Origin: Bacteroidota bacterium
Lineage (GTDB): Bacteria; Bacteroidota; Bacteroidia; B-17B0; Aurantibacillaceae
Length of the DNA stretch: 64,000 nucleotides
Reading direction: 5' to 3'
Assembly (NCBI GenBank): GCA_030692515.1
Contig: JAUXZS010000015.1
Location: forward strand, 1 to 64,000
The position numbers and the translations under genes were made by a program. Numbering within the stretch: the stretch's first letter is position 1; every line of letters begins with the position of its first letter. Shown in pieces: positions 45,565 to 55,230 of the stretch. The notes beneath the pieces are model-generated. The model was given only the letters and a program-made list of their open reading frames with translations. It had not been told where the DNA came from and searched no databases.

Positions 45565-46875
45565 TTATTTTGTTTTTGCCGGAGGCTCCATTCCAGATAT
45601 CTCAGTTAAGCCTTTAACTAAAACATCTAAATCCTGAGTTTTTGTATAAACATTTGGAGCAATTCTAATACCATTTACTTTTTCAAGAATCATAGATACA
45701 GAATGAATTTTATGTTTCTCGAATAATTTCGCTTCGATTTGTTGCGCTTGCCAACCTTCAAAACCTATAGTAGTAATGGCACAAGAAAATTCCGGTTTAA
45801 GAGAAGTGTAAAATTTTGTGTTTGGTAATTTTATCGCCTTGTCTGCCCAATAATTTTTTAAATAACGTAAACGTGCTTCTTTGCGTTTAGCACCAATTAA
45901 GTTATGAAAATCTACTGCTGTGCCAATTGCCATTTCAGATGCAAATGAACGCGTGCCTAAATTTTCAAATTTTTTCATGTCTGGTCCATCTGGGTCCACT
46001 GCCGAAAGAAGTGCCCAAACGTTTTGAATTTTTTCTTTTTTGATATACAACAAGCCGCTTCCAAATGGTGCACACATCCATTTATGCAATGAAGTTGCAA
46101 AATAATCAGCACCAGTATCTTCAATTTTATAATCCAATTGCCCAAACGAATGTGCGCCATCAACTATTACTTCGCATCCTTTTGCATGAGCCATGTCTGC
46201 TATTGCTTTACATGGAACAATGTTGCCAGTCCAATTAATCATATGAGTAATATGAACAATTTTAGTTTTTGAAGTGATCGCCTTTTCATAGAGTTTTACA
46301 ATCGCTTTTTCATCTTCTAAGGGTTGCGGAATTGTTATCCAAACTAATTTAATTTTATCGCGTTTTTCTCTTTGTTTCCACGCATTCATCATGTTAGGAT
46401 AATCAAATGTGCTAAGCACAACTTCATCACCAGCTTTTAAATTCAATCCAAAAATAATACTGTTTAATCCTTCTGTTGCATTTCTATTAATCGCTAATTC
46501 TTCTGGTAACACGCCACAAAGCGTTGCTAATTTTTCGCGTAAGGCTTCTCTCCCTTGATCTAAAATACGCCACATATAATAACTTGGAGCTTCGTTACAA
46601 TATTGATAAAACCGAATGTGTGCATCCTGAACAATTTTTGGCTGTGGACTAACGCCTCCGTTATTTAAGTTGATAATGTTTGGAGATACTGTATAGCACT
46701 GATGAACCCAATTCCAAAAATCTTCATTTTCGGTACCGGCATCAAAACTCATATTTTCTAACTTGTTTAAGTTTTTTTCTAGTTGTTTTGCAAAACCTTT
46801 ATCTATCGAAGAAAAAAGTTCAAGTGCAGTAATAGAGCCAGCTGCGGATAATAAAAAATTACGACGATTTATCAT
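45565..46875 (-). CDS. Class V PLP-dependent aminotransferase-fold enzyme with Tat-like signal
   Basis: A 436-residue enzyme of fold type I, class V (isopenicillin N epimerase/cysteine desulfurase-like branch). Residues about 230-240 hold VDGAHSFGQLDY, and the PLP lysine is in ATSLHKWMCAPFGSG (about residue 254). NRNATEGLNSIIFG lies near the phosphate site. The N-terminus MINRRNFLLSAAGSITAL has the twin-arginine pattern RRNFL, suggesting export in folded form with cofactor. Known Tat-exported relatives exist, but the reaction (epimerase, lyase or desulfurase) cannot be assigned. The adjacent RidA may clear its enamine by-products. Confidence 0.88.
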   Translation of the reverse strand: MINRRNFLLSAAGSITALELFSSIDKGFAKQLEKNLNKLENMSFDAGTENEDFWNWVHQCYTVSPNIINLNNGGVSPQPKIVQDAHIRFYQYCNEAPSYYMWRILDQGREALREKLATLCGVLPEELAINRNATEGLNSIIFGLNLKAGDEVVLSTFDYPNMMNAWKQREKRDKIKLVWITIPQPLEDEKAIVKLYEKAITSKTKIVHITHMINWTGNIVPCKAIADMAHAKGCEVIVDGAHSFGQLDYKIEDTGADYFATSLHKWMCAPFGSGLLYIKKEKIQNVWALLSAVDPDGPDMKKFENLGTRSFASEMAIGTAVDFHNLIGAKRKEARLRYLKNYWADKAIKLPNTKFYTSLKPEFSCAITTIGFEGWQAQQIEAKLFEKHKIHSVSMILEKVNGIRIAPNVYTKTQDLDVLVKGLTEISGMEPPAKTK

Positions 46876-47003
46876 TTAGAATTATTTTTATTAAAGATAG
46901 GAAACTGATTTTTAAAATCATACTAATAATTTGTTTTTCACAAAGCAAATAGCATATAAGCTATTATTGGTATTTTATGAGAGAAACAAAAAGTAAATAA
47001 ACA

Positions 47004-47744
47004 TTAAAACTTTAGTCCTAATTGCAACGCCAAATGCATACTACTTATATAAAGTGAGCTTGCAGCATAATTTTCTTCAAAATAATATTGAGATAAACTA
47101 TAGCGGAAATTTAGTTCTGCAAAAAAACTGCCTTTAGCTTTATTAATACTATTTTTTTGCCAACCAACAGATGCGCTTAAAAACGAATTTATTTTATTGC
47201 TAAACAACCCGTTTCTAAACTTAAGATCCACATTGTCTTCTTTAACTTTATTTCCGTTTTGAGTTACTAGAAGATTACCAGGTAATAAATAACGTAAATG
47301 ATAGCCAACCATAATGTATGGACTAAACACGCTATTGTTTTCTTTTTTAAATGAATGTTTAAACTGTATTGGTAATCCTAATTCATTAACAATTAGCGAG
47401 TAATTATAGGGATATGTTTTGTCATACAATTGCAAACTGTCTGGTTTAAAGTAGTAGGATTTGAAATTTACTCCATGAAAAAAATAATCGAAACCAAATA
47501 AAAAAAAATTTTTGAAAGATTTATCGGATTTTATTTCTTTTCTAAAACTTACCAAGGCACTCATTTTTTGAGTTGGGTTTTTAGCATGATTAGGGTTTAT
47601 GTTATATAATCCTAGCACAGGGCCAAAACCAAATCGGATACCAGCGCCCGCAGAATTTTTTTGCGCCTGAGAAATGTCGGAGAACACTAAAATAAAAAGA
47701 ATCACCATCAAACACGAAACGTTTCTATTTGTTTTTATTTTCAT
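47004..47744 (-). CDS. Outer-membrane beta-barrel protein, hypothetical
   Basis: A 246-residue protein with a signal peptide (LFILVFSDISQAQ). The mature part has alternating beta strands (GAGIRFGFGPVLGLYNI, NFFLFGFDYFFHGVNF, SPYIMVGYHLRYLL, FFAELNFRYSLSQYYF) and ends in a strand with terminal Phe (MHLALQLGLKF), which is a signature of outer-membrane barrels. The family is not identified; a PorT-like barrel is possible. It follows the dehydrogenase gene by 4 bp. Confidence 0.78.
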   Translation of the reverse strand: MKIKTNRNVSCLMVILFILVFSDISQAQKNSAGAGIRFGFGPVLGLYNINPNHAKNPTQKMSALVSFRKEIKSDKSFKNFFLFGFDYFFHGVNFKSYYFKPDSLQLYDKTYPYNYSLIVNELGLPIQFKHSFKKENNSVFSPYIMVGYHLRYLLPGNLLVTQNGNKVKEDNVDLKFRNGLFSNKINSFLSASVGWQKNSINKAKGSFFAELNFRYSLSQYYFEENYAASSLYISSMHLALQLGLKF

Positions 47745-47748
47745 TTAA

Positions 47749-48501
47749 TTAGTTTCGAATTACGTTTGTTGCCGTTGCCTGAACGGTTGGCATAATTAAA
47801 ATATCATTTATGTTTACATGTGCCGGACGATTGGCAACCCAATAAATAGTTTCCGCTATATCTTCTGGTGTTAATGGTTGTAAGCCTTCATACACTTTTT
47901 TGGCTTTAGCTTCATCACCATCAAAACGAACAACGCTAAATTCTGTTTCAACCATGCCTGGATTAATAGCGGTTACTTTAATATTATGAGATAGTAAATC
48001 AATACGCATGCTTTTACTTAAAGCATCAACTGCATGTTTTGTTGCGCAATACACATTGCCATTTGCATACACTTCTTTTCCGGCAACTGAACCAATATTT
48101 ATAATATGCCCTTTTTTATTTTCAATCATCAAATTAGAAACGGCACGTGTAATGTACAATAAGCCTTTTACATTAGTATCTATCATTCTTTCCCAATGAT
48201 CAATATTTCCGTTTTGAATAGGACCAAGTCCGGCGGCCAATCCAGCATTGTTTACTAAAACATCTATTTTTTTATTGGCTTCGGATAATTGAGAGATGGA
48301 ATTTTCAACCTCACTTAATTTTCTAATATCAAAACAAAGACTAGTTACTTTAATCTTAAAATCAGATTCAAGTTGCGTTTTAAGTTCACTTAAGCGTTCT
48401 TCTCTTCTTCCGGTGATAATTAAATCATGTCCGTTTTTGGCAAATAATTCTGCTGTACTTTTTCCTATGCCAGAGGTGGCGCCTGTAATTAAAACTAACA
48501 T
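47749..48501 (-). CDS. Short-chain dehydrogenase/reductase (YdfG-like)
   Basis: A 250-residue SDR. The nucleotide motif is TGATSGIGKSTAELF (residues about 6-20), NNAGLAAG follows at about 86-93, the catalytic Ser is in NIGSVAG, and the Tyr/Lys pair is in YCATKH. The C-terminal segment LTPEDIAETIYWVANRPAHVNINDILIMPT is typical of YdfG/serine 3-dehydrogenase-like enzymes, which use NADP. The Arg pair in GRREERL supports NADP preference. It starts 1 bp after the permease gene, so it is in the same transcript. Confidence 0.93.
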   Translation of the reverse strand: MLVLITGATSGIGKSTAELFAKNGHDLIITGRREERLSELKTQLESDFKIKVTSLCFDIRKLSEVENSISQLSEANKKIDVLVNNAGLAAGLGPIQNGNIDHWERMIDTNVKGLLYITRAVSNLMIENKKGHIINIGSVAGKEVYANGNVYCATKHAVDALSKSMRIDLLSHNIKVTAINPGMVETEFSVVRFDGDEAKAKKVYEGLQPLTPEDIAETIYWVANRPAHVNINDILIMPTVQATATNVIRN

Positions 48502-48502
48502 A

Positions 48503-50227
48503 TTAACTGTTTTTAGGGTCTAATTTACTATGTCTACGTCCGTAGGCGAAATAAATAATTAAACCAAGAATTAACCAAATAGAAAAATAAAGCCAATTTT
48601 TATAACCCAGTTGCGAAAGCATATAAAAACAACTTAATAAACCTAAAGTTGGAATGAGAGAAAAGTTATGTTTAAATGCCATGATAGAAATAATTAAAAA
48701 ACCAATAAAGAAAAAATAAATTGGAATTTTAGTAAGGAAGGCGTCGAACGATTCAAATTTTAAATAATAATCTATCCAAGACTTATTGTATACGAACAAT
48801 AAAATAATGGTTAAAAGAAATAAGAAGGGAACAATGAATTTTGAATTTACATAAGGAGTTTTAAATTTTGATTTGGGAGCATTTGGATCCATTCTTAATT
48901 TTAAAACACCAGCACACACTAAACAAAAAGCAAATAATGTTCCTGCAGAGCAAATATCTGTTACCATATTTATGTCAACAAAAAATATTGGCACCGCAAC
49001 TAAGAAACCAGTAAAGATTGTTGAGAACGAAGGCGTTTTAAATTTTGGATGAATTCTGGCGAATGCTGGAGGTAATAATCCATCGCGACTCATACTCATC
49101 CAAATGCGTGGTTGCCCTAATTGAAACACTAACATTACGCTTGCCATAGCAACAACTGCACTAACTGCAATTACACTACTTAACCAATGTAAACTTTGTA
49201 CTTTTTCAAAGACATATGCTAAAGGGTCGCCAACATTTAATTCGGTATAACTTACCATACCAGTAATTACAAGCGCGATAGCAACATATAAGATTGTACA
49301 AATAATAATTGAATATAAAATACCACGCGGTAAATCGCGTTGAGGATTTTTACATTCTTCGGCGGTAGTAGATATTGCATCAAAACCAATGTATGCAAAA
49401 AACACCGCACTAATTCCTGAAAGTAAACCTCCAATACCGTTAGGTAAAAATGGATCCCAATTTTTTGTATCAACATAAAAGGCTCCTACAAAAATCACAA
49501 CTAAAACAACAGCAATTTTAATAATAACCATAATGTTACTCGCATTACGACTCTCTTTTATACCACGATAAACTAGAGCTGTAATAATAACATTAATAAA
49601 TAGAGCAGGAAGATCAAAAATTATGCGAAGACCAAATAGTTGTGGCGCTTGACCATAAGCAACAAATCCTTCAATTAAACCGGCTGTTTTTCCGTTTTGT
49701 TGAATTTCTTCTAACGGCACGCCTGCAACTAGCATGGATGATACTAGTTCATAATTTTGTTTTGCAGAAAAGTAATCCAAGCAGAGCCATTCATTTACCC
49801 GATAGTTTGATGAGTTTTGTATTAAGGAAGTAAAATAATCACTCCACGAAATTGCGACAGTTACGTTGCCTATGGCGTACTCCATAATTAATGCCCAGCC
49901 TATTATCCAGGCAAATAATTCTCCAAAAGCAACATAACTATATGTATAAGCACTACCACTTACCGGAATTAAAGAAGCAAACTCTGCGTAAGCAAACGCT
50001 GCAAAACTACAAGCAATTGCAGTGAACGTAAATAATAAAATTACGCCAGGACCACCATCTGCACTTGCTTTACCAATAGTGGAAAATATTCCGGCACCAA
50101 TAATTGCAGCAATACCAAATGCAGTTAAATCTCTAACGCCTAGGTGCTTTGCTAAACTATGATGCTTGCTATCTTCATCTGCTTTTTTTAATATGGCATC
50201 AATAGATTTTTTTCTAAATAAACTCAT
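48503..50227 (-). CDS. APC family amino-acid permease (cationic amino-acid transporter type)
   Basis: A 574-residue membrane protein with about 12-14 helices. The first helix has the APC substrate loop IIGAGIFSTIG (residues about 40-50), and other conserved parts are YAEFASLIPVSGSAYTYSYV, FFAYIGFDAISTTAEECKNPQRDLP and GQPRIWMSMSRDGLLPPAF. The C-terminal extension (about 470-574) adds two helices, as in CAT-type transporters. It probably imports amino acids by proton symport. It leads an operon with the SDR and the barrel-protein gene. Confidence 0.93.
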   Translation of the reverse strand: MSLFRKKSIDAILKKADEDSKHHSLAKHLGVRDLTAFGIAAIIGAGIFSTIGKASADGGPGVILLFTFTAIACSFAAFAYAEFASLIPVSGSAYTYSYVAFGELFAWIIGWALIMEYAIGNVTVAISWSDYFTSLIQNSSNYRVNEWLCLDYFSAKQNYELVSSMLVAGVPLEEIQQNGKTAGLIEGFVAYGQAPQLFGLRIIFDLPALFINVIITALVYRGIKESRNASNIMVIIKIAVVLVVIFVGAFYVDTKNWDPFLPNGIGGLLSGISAVFFAYIGFDAISTTAEECKNPQRDLPRGILYSIIICTILYVAIALVITGMVSYTELNVGDPLAYVFEKVQSLHWLSSVIAVSAVVAMASVMLVFQLGQPRIWMSMSRDGLLPPAFARIHPKFKTPSFSTIFTGFLVAVPIFFVDINMVTDICSAGTLFAFCLVCAGVLKLRMDPNAPKSKFKTPYVNSKFIVPFLFLLTIILLFVYNKSWIDYYLKFESFDAFLTKIPIYFFFIGFLIISIMAFKHNFSLIPTLGLLSCFYMLSQLGYKNWLYFSIWLILGLIIYFAYGRRHSKLDPKNS

Positions 50228-50284
50228 TTTGTGTTTTTGAACTTTTGTTTTTTTTGAAACGCTAATAAATATACAAAGTAAATT

Positions 50285-51793
50285 TTAATTGGAGATTTTA
50301 CTCTCAGTGTTTTTTGAAATAGGTAGGTAATAAAGGGCTCCAAGCAATATAAAAATGACGCCGGGACTCCGGTATCTGAAAATTGCACCGCTATTTGGGG
50401 TTGTTAAACCAATAAGAAGACATAATAATATGGCAAATAACACAAATGTTATTGCAGGAAATTTCTCTTTTTTGTTCTGGATGATTCCTATAAATATTAT
50501 TATCAACGAGATAATTATAAGTAAATTTTCTAAAGATGCTAAATGTTGTAGCATGCTTTTAGAATTAAAAAAGAAGGGATGAAATAGGCTATAGTATAAG
50601 CTAGACGCACTTATTTCAAACAAGTTAGTTGAATTGGAATTTAAAGAAATATTTGAGCCGCTTTTTGGTAACTGGTAAACCAATTTATATTGGCTAATTG
50701 TGTCTGAATTGGAGGATGCAAATAGTGTGTCTTGCTGATGTGAATGTTCCCAATAAATGTAGGGGGAATTTTGTTTAATGGTATAATAATTTGGTTTATC
50801 AATTACTTTTTTTACAAGCGTAGAATCATATTCAAGGCGCACAAATTTTTCATTGTCCAATAAAAATATGCCACCTTTAGAAGCGTCTGAAAAAACACGC
50901 TGGTGCCAAATTGCCGCTTCAAATAAAGATTTGTTTTTAAAAATAACCGACAAACTATTTAGCGTAAAAATTATGAGGGCTATTGTAGAAATTAAAACTA
51001 GCGATTTGTATTTTATTTTCGAAAAATGTAGAATAATAAAAAAAACAGTAAAATAGAAAGCGGCAAAAAATAAAACATAAGGTTTTAATAAAAGCGAAAT
51101 AAATAGCAAGAAAAGCAAAAAGAGTATAGAGTTGATTGAAAACTTTCTTTTAAATAAATTTTTAATTTGAAAGAAAAGGCAGCCTAAAACAAAAATAGCT
51201 AAACCCTCTTTTAAAACAGCACCAGTATAAAACCACAAAGCGGGAAGCAAGCAAAGGATTAATAAAACAAACAATTCTTTCCCAATAAAAAACTCTTTAA
51301 TTGCTTTGTATAGAAAGCTTAATCCAATAAAACTCAAAAAGCAACTAAACAAGGCATGAACATGATAAGAGTTAAAAGCAATAAAATGGATAAGCGAATG
51401 AAACCGTATTACAATCCTATTGTCATTATAAAAAAAATCTTTTAATCGCCCATTGTCCCAATTATCGGTATTTGTTAAATAATTGTCAAACAAAATAGTT
51501 CCCGGCGCTTCATTTTGAAAGCCGAATAAAACTTTTAAGTATCCAAAAAAATCGGTTTTGGCATAGTCGTTTAGTATTGTTGCATCTGAATAAAACTTCC
51601 CGGCGTCAAATTTTTCTAAGCCACCATACATTTTTTTGTAAACAACGTAAAATGCGGGAATGGCAAGCGCTTTTAAAAGAAAAAGTATAGAAAAAGTTTT
51701 TGAAGAAATTGTTTCATCTTTAAATAGACCAAAAAAGTTGTTTTTATAAATTAAAAACAAAATAATTAAGAGATATATAAGCGAGACAATCAT
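50285..51793 (-). CDS. Multi-span membrane protein of unknown function
   Basis: A protein of about 502 residues with around ten to twelve hydrophobic segments and a large soluble loop in the middle. Near the N-terminus, GLEKFDAGKFYSDATILNDY and NDNRIVIRFHSLIHFIAF suggest the general shape of a membrane glycosyltransferase or polymerase, but no catalytic motif is certain. I chose ATG 51793, one base after the upstream stop. The apparent longer frame begins with a TTG at 51808 and would overlap the acetyltransferase gene. Confidence 0.75.
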   Translation of the reverse strand: MIVSLIYLLIILFLIYKNNFFGLFKDETISSKTFSILFLLKALAIPAFYVVYKKMYGGLEKFDAGKFYSDATILNDYAKTDFFGYLKVLFGFQNEAPGTILFDNYLTNTDNWDNGRLKDFFYNDNRIVIRFHSLIHFIAFNSYHVHALFSCFLSFIGLSFLYKAIKEFFIGKELFVLLILCLLPALWFYTGAVLKEGLAIFVLGCLFFQIKNLFKRKFSINSILFLLFLLFISLLLKPYVLFFAAFYFTVFFIILHFSKIKYKSLVLISTIALIIFTLNSLSVIFKNKSLFEAAIWHQRVFSDASKGGIFLLDNEKFVRLEYDSTLVKKVIDKPNYYTIKQNSPYIYWEHSHQQDTLFASSNSDTISQYKLVYQLPKSGSNISLNSNSTNLFEISASSLYYSLFHPFFFNSKSMLQHLASLENLLIIISLIIIFIGIIQNKKEKFPAITFVLFAILLCLLIGLTTPNSGAIFRYRSPGVIFILLGALYYLPISKNTESKISN

Positions 51794-51794
51794 T

Positions 51795-52229
51795 TTAATA
51801 AGATTCAAAAAATTTTATTTCCATAATATTTTCTGGTTTTGCAAGTGCGTTAAAACCAAATTGTTTATATAAACCGTGCGCATCTTTTGTTGCTAACATA
51901 AAGCGCCTTAATTTTTTGAGTGCAGGAAAGTCCATTATAAAGCGCATTAACTCTTTTGAAAGGCCCTTGCCTCTGTGTTCTTCAATAATAAATACATCAG
52001 CTAAGTAGCCAAATGTTGCGTTATCAGTTATTACTCGCGCATAGCCAATTTGATTGTTGTTTGTATAAACTCCAAAACAAATACTACCCGAGATGCTTTC
52101 AGATACTAGTTCAACTGGTATGTTTTTTGCCCAATAACTTTCGTAACTCAAATAAGAGTGAATCACGTTAAGTTGTAACTTAGTTTTGTCGGCACTAAAT
52201 AAATAGTTGTTTATGTTTTTTTCATACAT
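51795..52229 (-). CDS. GNAT family N-acetyltransferase
   Basis: A 144-residue GNAT. The acetyl-CoA site is visible as DVFIIEEHRGKGLSKELMRFIM (R/Q-x-x-G-x-G/A). The following segment LRRFMLATKDAHGLYKQFGFN supplies the common Y..FGF end. The substrate is unknown. It lies in a four-gene minus-strand cluster with a gap of 4 bp to its upstream neighbour and 1 bp to the next gene. Confidence 0.88.
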   Translation of the reverse strand: MYEKNINNYLFSADKTKLQLNVIHSYLSYESYWAKNIPVELVSESISGSICFGVYTNNNQIGYARVITDNATFGYLADVFIIEEHRGKGLSKELMRFIMDFPALKKLRRFMLATKDAHGLYKQFGFNALAKPENIMEIKFFESY

Positions 52230-52233
52230 AAGA

Positions 52234-53094
52234 TTACAGATTATCTACAAGTACTAAATACTTATTTTTTGAATCGAAATTAAATCTGGTTATTTTTTTT
52301 ATCCCAAAGGCTGATAAATCAAACAATAATATCCATTCTTTTTTCTTGTCGTCGAACCGTAATAATTTATTCCCTTCCGATTTCATTAGACCAAATTGCT
52401 CATGCCAAATTGCATCTTCGTTTATAGAAGAAAAATCAGTATATTTTTCTGATTTATGTAACACAAAATCATATTTATAAAAAGTAACTTTAGCAGAATC
52501 TTTAATGCCATAAATAAAGGAATGCCTGTTTATTTTTTTAAAGGCTCTAATAGGATTGTTTCCTAACCACTTATCTTCGCTGGTGCTTTTTACAAAATAA
52601 CGTAATGAGTGAGGGTTGGTTAATTTATAATATAAAACAGTATCTGAATTTAAAAAAGTGTAATAGCCAACAGAGTCTATATCGTATTTTTTTTCGCTCA
52701 GGCCAGTTAAAGGATTAATAAAATGAATTCTTTGTGCACTATCACTTTCAACAACAACTGAATTCAGAAATTTACAGTCGGGTGAAAGAGTAGGCGAATA
52801 TTCGCTCTCTTTTGTAAGCGTAATTTGAAAGGTTTTTTTACTTCGAATGTCGTAACAGTAAAAATCTGCTTGATTATCCTCTTTAATACTAACGTAATAT
52901 ATTTTTTTGTTGTCGGAAGAAAAAGAAGGTTGGTTGTCGTATCCTGTTCTATTTGTAACATTTTTTGGTGAGCTAAGTTTATAGTCGGTTTTAGTTTTAT
53001 CTATTTTAAACAACCAAACGTCTGTATTAGGAAGTTGCGACTTTAATAAATAACAGGAAAAGATTAAAATAAGTATGCTAAATTTTTTGTTCAT
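52234..53094 (-). CDS. Exported PD40/TolB-like propeller protein
   Basis: A 286-residue protein with a signal peptide (ILILIFSCYLLKSQ). The propeller strands repeat the form QPSFSSDNKKIYYVSI, YSPTLSPDCKFLNSVVV and GLMKSEGNKLLRFDD, characteristic of TolB/PD40 propellers. Function is unknown. Its start overlaps the end of the PAP2 gene by 17 bp, so translation is coupled. Confidence 0.82.
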   Translation of the reverse strand: MNKKFSILILIFSCYLLKSQLPNTDVWLFKIDKTKTDYKLSSPKNVTNRTGYDNQPSFSSDNKKIYYVSIKEDNQADFYCYDIRSKKTFQITLTKESEYSPTLSPDCKFLNSVVVESDSAQRIHFINPLTGLSEKKYDIDSVGYYTFLNSDTVLYYKLTNPHSLRYFVKSTSEDKWLGNNPIRAFKKINRHSFIYGIKDSAKVTFYKYDFVLHKSEKYTDFSSINEDAIWHEQFGLMKSEGNKLLRFDDKKKEWILLFDLSAFGIKKITRFNFDSKNKYLVLVDNL

Positions 53095-53656
53095 CTAATT
53101 TTAAAAAATGTTTATTCATGATACGAAAAACTAACCAGCCAAAAAATATTCCGGCGAGCATTCCAACAAAAACATCGCTTGGGTAATGCACACCAAGATA
53201 CATTCGGCTATAACAAACAAGCAGCGGATAAAGAAAAAGAAATAATTTATATTTTGTGGGAATCCACTTTACACAAAAAAATATAAAAGTAATTATGCCA
53301 AAAGCGTTAGTGGCATGCCCCGAAAAAAAGGTAAACTTTCCTCCACGATAATCTTGCACTACATGCACTTGGTTTTTGATTTCTAAATTATGCGTTGGGC
53401 GATAGCGTTCAACTAAATGCTTAACTCTATTTGAACTTAAATCTGTGCAAGCAAATACAATTGCACAACCTAATAAAAATTCTATTGCCTTTTTAGCATA
53501 AGATTTTCTGTAAAAAGCATAAGCAACAGCTAAAATAATGACTACAGTTGGCCAGGAATAGCTAAAAAACCACATAACATCGTCTAGTAGTGGATTATGC
53601 ATAGAGTTTATTTTTAGTAATAAATCTCTATCTAGCATTTTTAAAGTTTCGAACAT
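53078..53656 (-). CDS. PAP2 family phosphatase, membrane
   Basis: A 192-residue membrane phosphatase with four to six helices. The three PAP2 catalytic motifs are complete: KHLVERYRP (K..6..RP), FFSGHATNAFG (SGH) and SRMYLGVHYPSDV (SR..5..H...D). It could dephosphorylate undecaprenyl pyrophosphate or lipid phosphates in the membrane. It is the first gene of a tight cluster with the propeller, the GNAT and the large membrane protein. Confidence 0.94.
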   Translation of the reverse strand: MFETLKMLDRDLLLKINSMHNPLLDDVMWFFSYSWPTVVIILAVAYAFYRKSYAKKAIEFLLGCAIVFACTDLSSNRVKHLVERYRPTHNLEIKNQVHVVQDYRGGKFTFFSGHATNAFGIITFIFFCVKWIPTKYKLFLFLYPLLVCYSRMYLGVHYPSDVFVGMLAGIFFGWLVFRIMNKHFLKLDEQKI

Positions 53657-53731
53657 GCTTAAAAGTAAGAAATAATTTGGTTACTCTATTTTAAAGTAAG
53701 TTGGCAAAAAATAATTTAATAAATAATAAAT

Positions 53732-55144
53732 TTATTTTGAGGCGGTGCAGGCCTGCGTGACAATATCTTCGCTAACATTATCTAATTTGCTAATGGCAGA
53801 ATAACCTCCATCAACATTTGTTAGATTTTTATAGCCATTTGCTTTTAGAATAGAAATTGCAATCATGCTTCTATAACCACCGGCGCAATGTATCATTAAT
53901 TGACTTGATTTATCTTTTGAATCTATCCAGTCAAAAATAAAATCTAAAGGTTTTGTTTCGGCATTTTTTAAGTGAGCAGAATCATATTCTCCGGGTTTTC
54001 TTACATCTAAAGTTTGAACACCTTTTTTGTAATTGTTTTCAAAAAATATTTCTGCGTTAACTGTTTCTACGGTCTCAGTCTTTTTCCCCGCATTAATCCA
54101 AGCTTCAATCCCGCCTTCTAAATAGCCAATACAATTATCATAACCTACACGCGATAAGCGCATAACTGTTTCTTCCTCTCTACCTTTTGGTGTTATTAAT
54201 AAAATAGGAGAATTTAAATCAGTAATTAAAGTGCCAACCCATGGTGCAAATTGACCATCAATTCCAATAAATAAGGAGCCGGGGACGTTTGCTTTAGCGT
54301 ATTCATCGGGCGTTCTAACATCTAATATTATTGGTTTAATAGCATGAATAGCTTCTTCGAATTCTTTAACAGATAAACCTTTTACACTATCCGATAAAAC
54401 ATCAGAATAATTTTTATATCCCTTTTTATTTAAAAAAGCATTTTTTGCGAAGTATTGTGGAGCAGGTAAAATGTCGGTAGTTAATTCTTTAATAAAATCT
54501 TCTTTAGATATATTTTGTAAAGCGTAATTAGTTTTTTTCTGATTTCCCAGAGTGTCAAAAGTTTCTTTACTCATGTTTTTTCCGCACGCAGAACCTGCGC
54601 CATGAGCAGGGTAAACGATAACATCATCCGGCAAGGGCATAATTTTATTTCTCAAACTATCATAAAGCATCCCTGCAAGGTCTTCTTGTGTTAAATTAGA
54701 TTTTATTGCAAGGTCCGGTCTACCAACGTCTCCAATAAATAATGTGTCGCCGGTAAATATGCTAATTGGTTTTTTAGTTTTATCGAGTAATAAATACGTT
54801 GTAGATTCTAGTGTGTGTCCTGGAGTATGCAATACTTTTATTGTTAAGTCGCCAACTTTTAATTCTTCATTATCTTTTGCTATATAACTTTTGTAATCTG
54901 TTTGTGCGTTTGGTCCAAAAACAATGGTTGCTCCTGTAGCTTTTGCAAGGTCAACATGTCCGCTTACAAAATCAGCGTGAAAATGAGTTTCAAAAATATA
55001 TTTTAGTTTGTCATTGTTTTGTTTCAATAAATCTATATAAGGTTGGGTTTCTCTTAAGGGATCAATTATCACAGCTTCGCCATTACTAGAAATATAATAA
55101 GCGCCTTGTGCAAGGCAATTAGTATAGAGTTGTTGTATATGCAT
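53732..55144 (-). CDS. Persulfide dioxygenase-like MBL-fold hydrolase fused to two rhodanese domains
   Basis: A 470-residue protein. The metallo-beta-lactamase domain (residues 1 to about 250) has ETHFHADFVSG, HTPGHTLEST, GDTLFIGDVGRPDL and YPAHGAGSACG, which fits the glyoxalase II-like/ETHE1 persulfide dioxygenase type. The first rhodanese (about 270-370) begins PIILDVRTPDEYAKANV but has ITPKGREE where the active-site Cys loop should be, so it seems inactive. The second (about 375-470) has an intact IHCAGGYRS loop. This suggests oxidation of glutathione or other persulfides in sulfide handling; the gene stands alone. Confidence 0.9.
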   Translation of the reverse strand: MHIQQLYTNCLAQGAYYISSNGEAVIIDPLRETQPYIDLLKQNNDKLKYIFETHFHADFVSGHVDLAKATGATIVFGPNAQTDYKSYIAKDNEELKVGDLTIKVLHTPGHTLESTTYLLLDKTKKPISIFTGDTLFIGDVGRPDLAIKSNLTQEDLAGMLYDSLRNKIMPLPDDVIVYPAHGAGSACGKNMSKETFDTLGNQKKTNYALQNISKEDFIKELTTDILPAPQYFAKNAFLNKKGYKNYSDVLSDSVKGLSVKEFEEAIHAIKPIILDVRTPDEYAKANVPGSLFIGIDGQFAPWVGTLITDLNSPILLITPKGREEETVMRLSRVGYDNCIGYLEGGIEAWINAGKKTETVETVNAEIFFENNYKKGVQTLDVRKPGEYDSAHLKNAETKPLDFIFDWIDSKDKSSQLMIHCAGGYRSMIAISILKANGYKNLTNVDGGYSAISKLDNVSEDIVTQACTASK

Positions 55145-55203
55145 ATTAACAAAATTACAATTAAATGTCTTTTAAAGAAGATATTTTATAATTAGAATAT
55201 CGT

Positions 55204-55211
55204 TAAATTTG
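55204..55211 (+). promoter_or_regulatory. Candidate -7 box before the RidA gene
   Basis: TAAATTTG fits TAnnTTTG exactly and lies 20 bp before the ATG at 55231, implying a very short leader. I see no clear TTTG at the -33 distance, so support is limited. Confidence 0.35.
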
Positions 55212-55230
55212 CCCAAGTTAAAATACTATT

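Noticed and set aside
51794-51808. TTG start at 51808 for the large membrane protein
   Set aside because: It would overlap the acetyltransferase gene, while ATG 51793 follows that gene's stop by one base.
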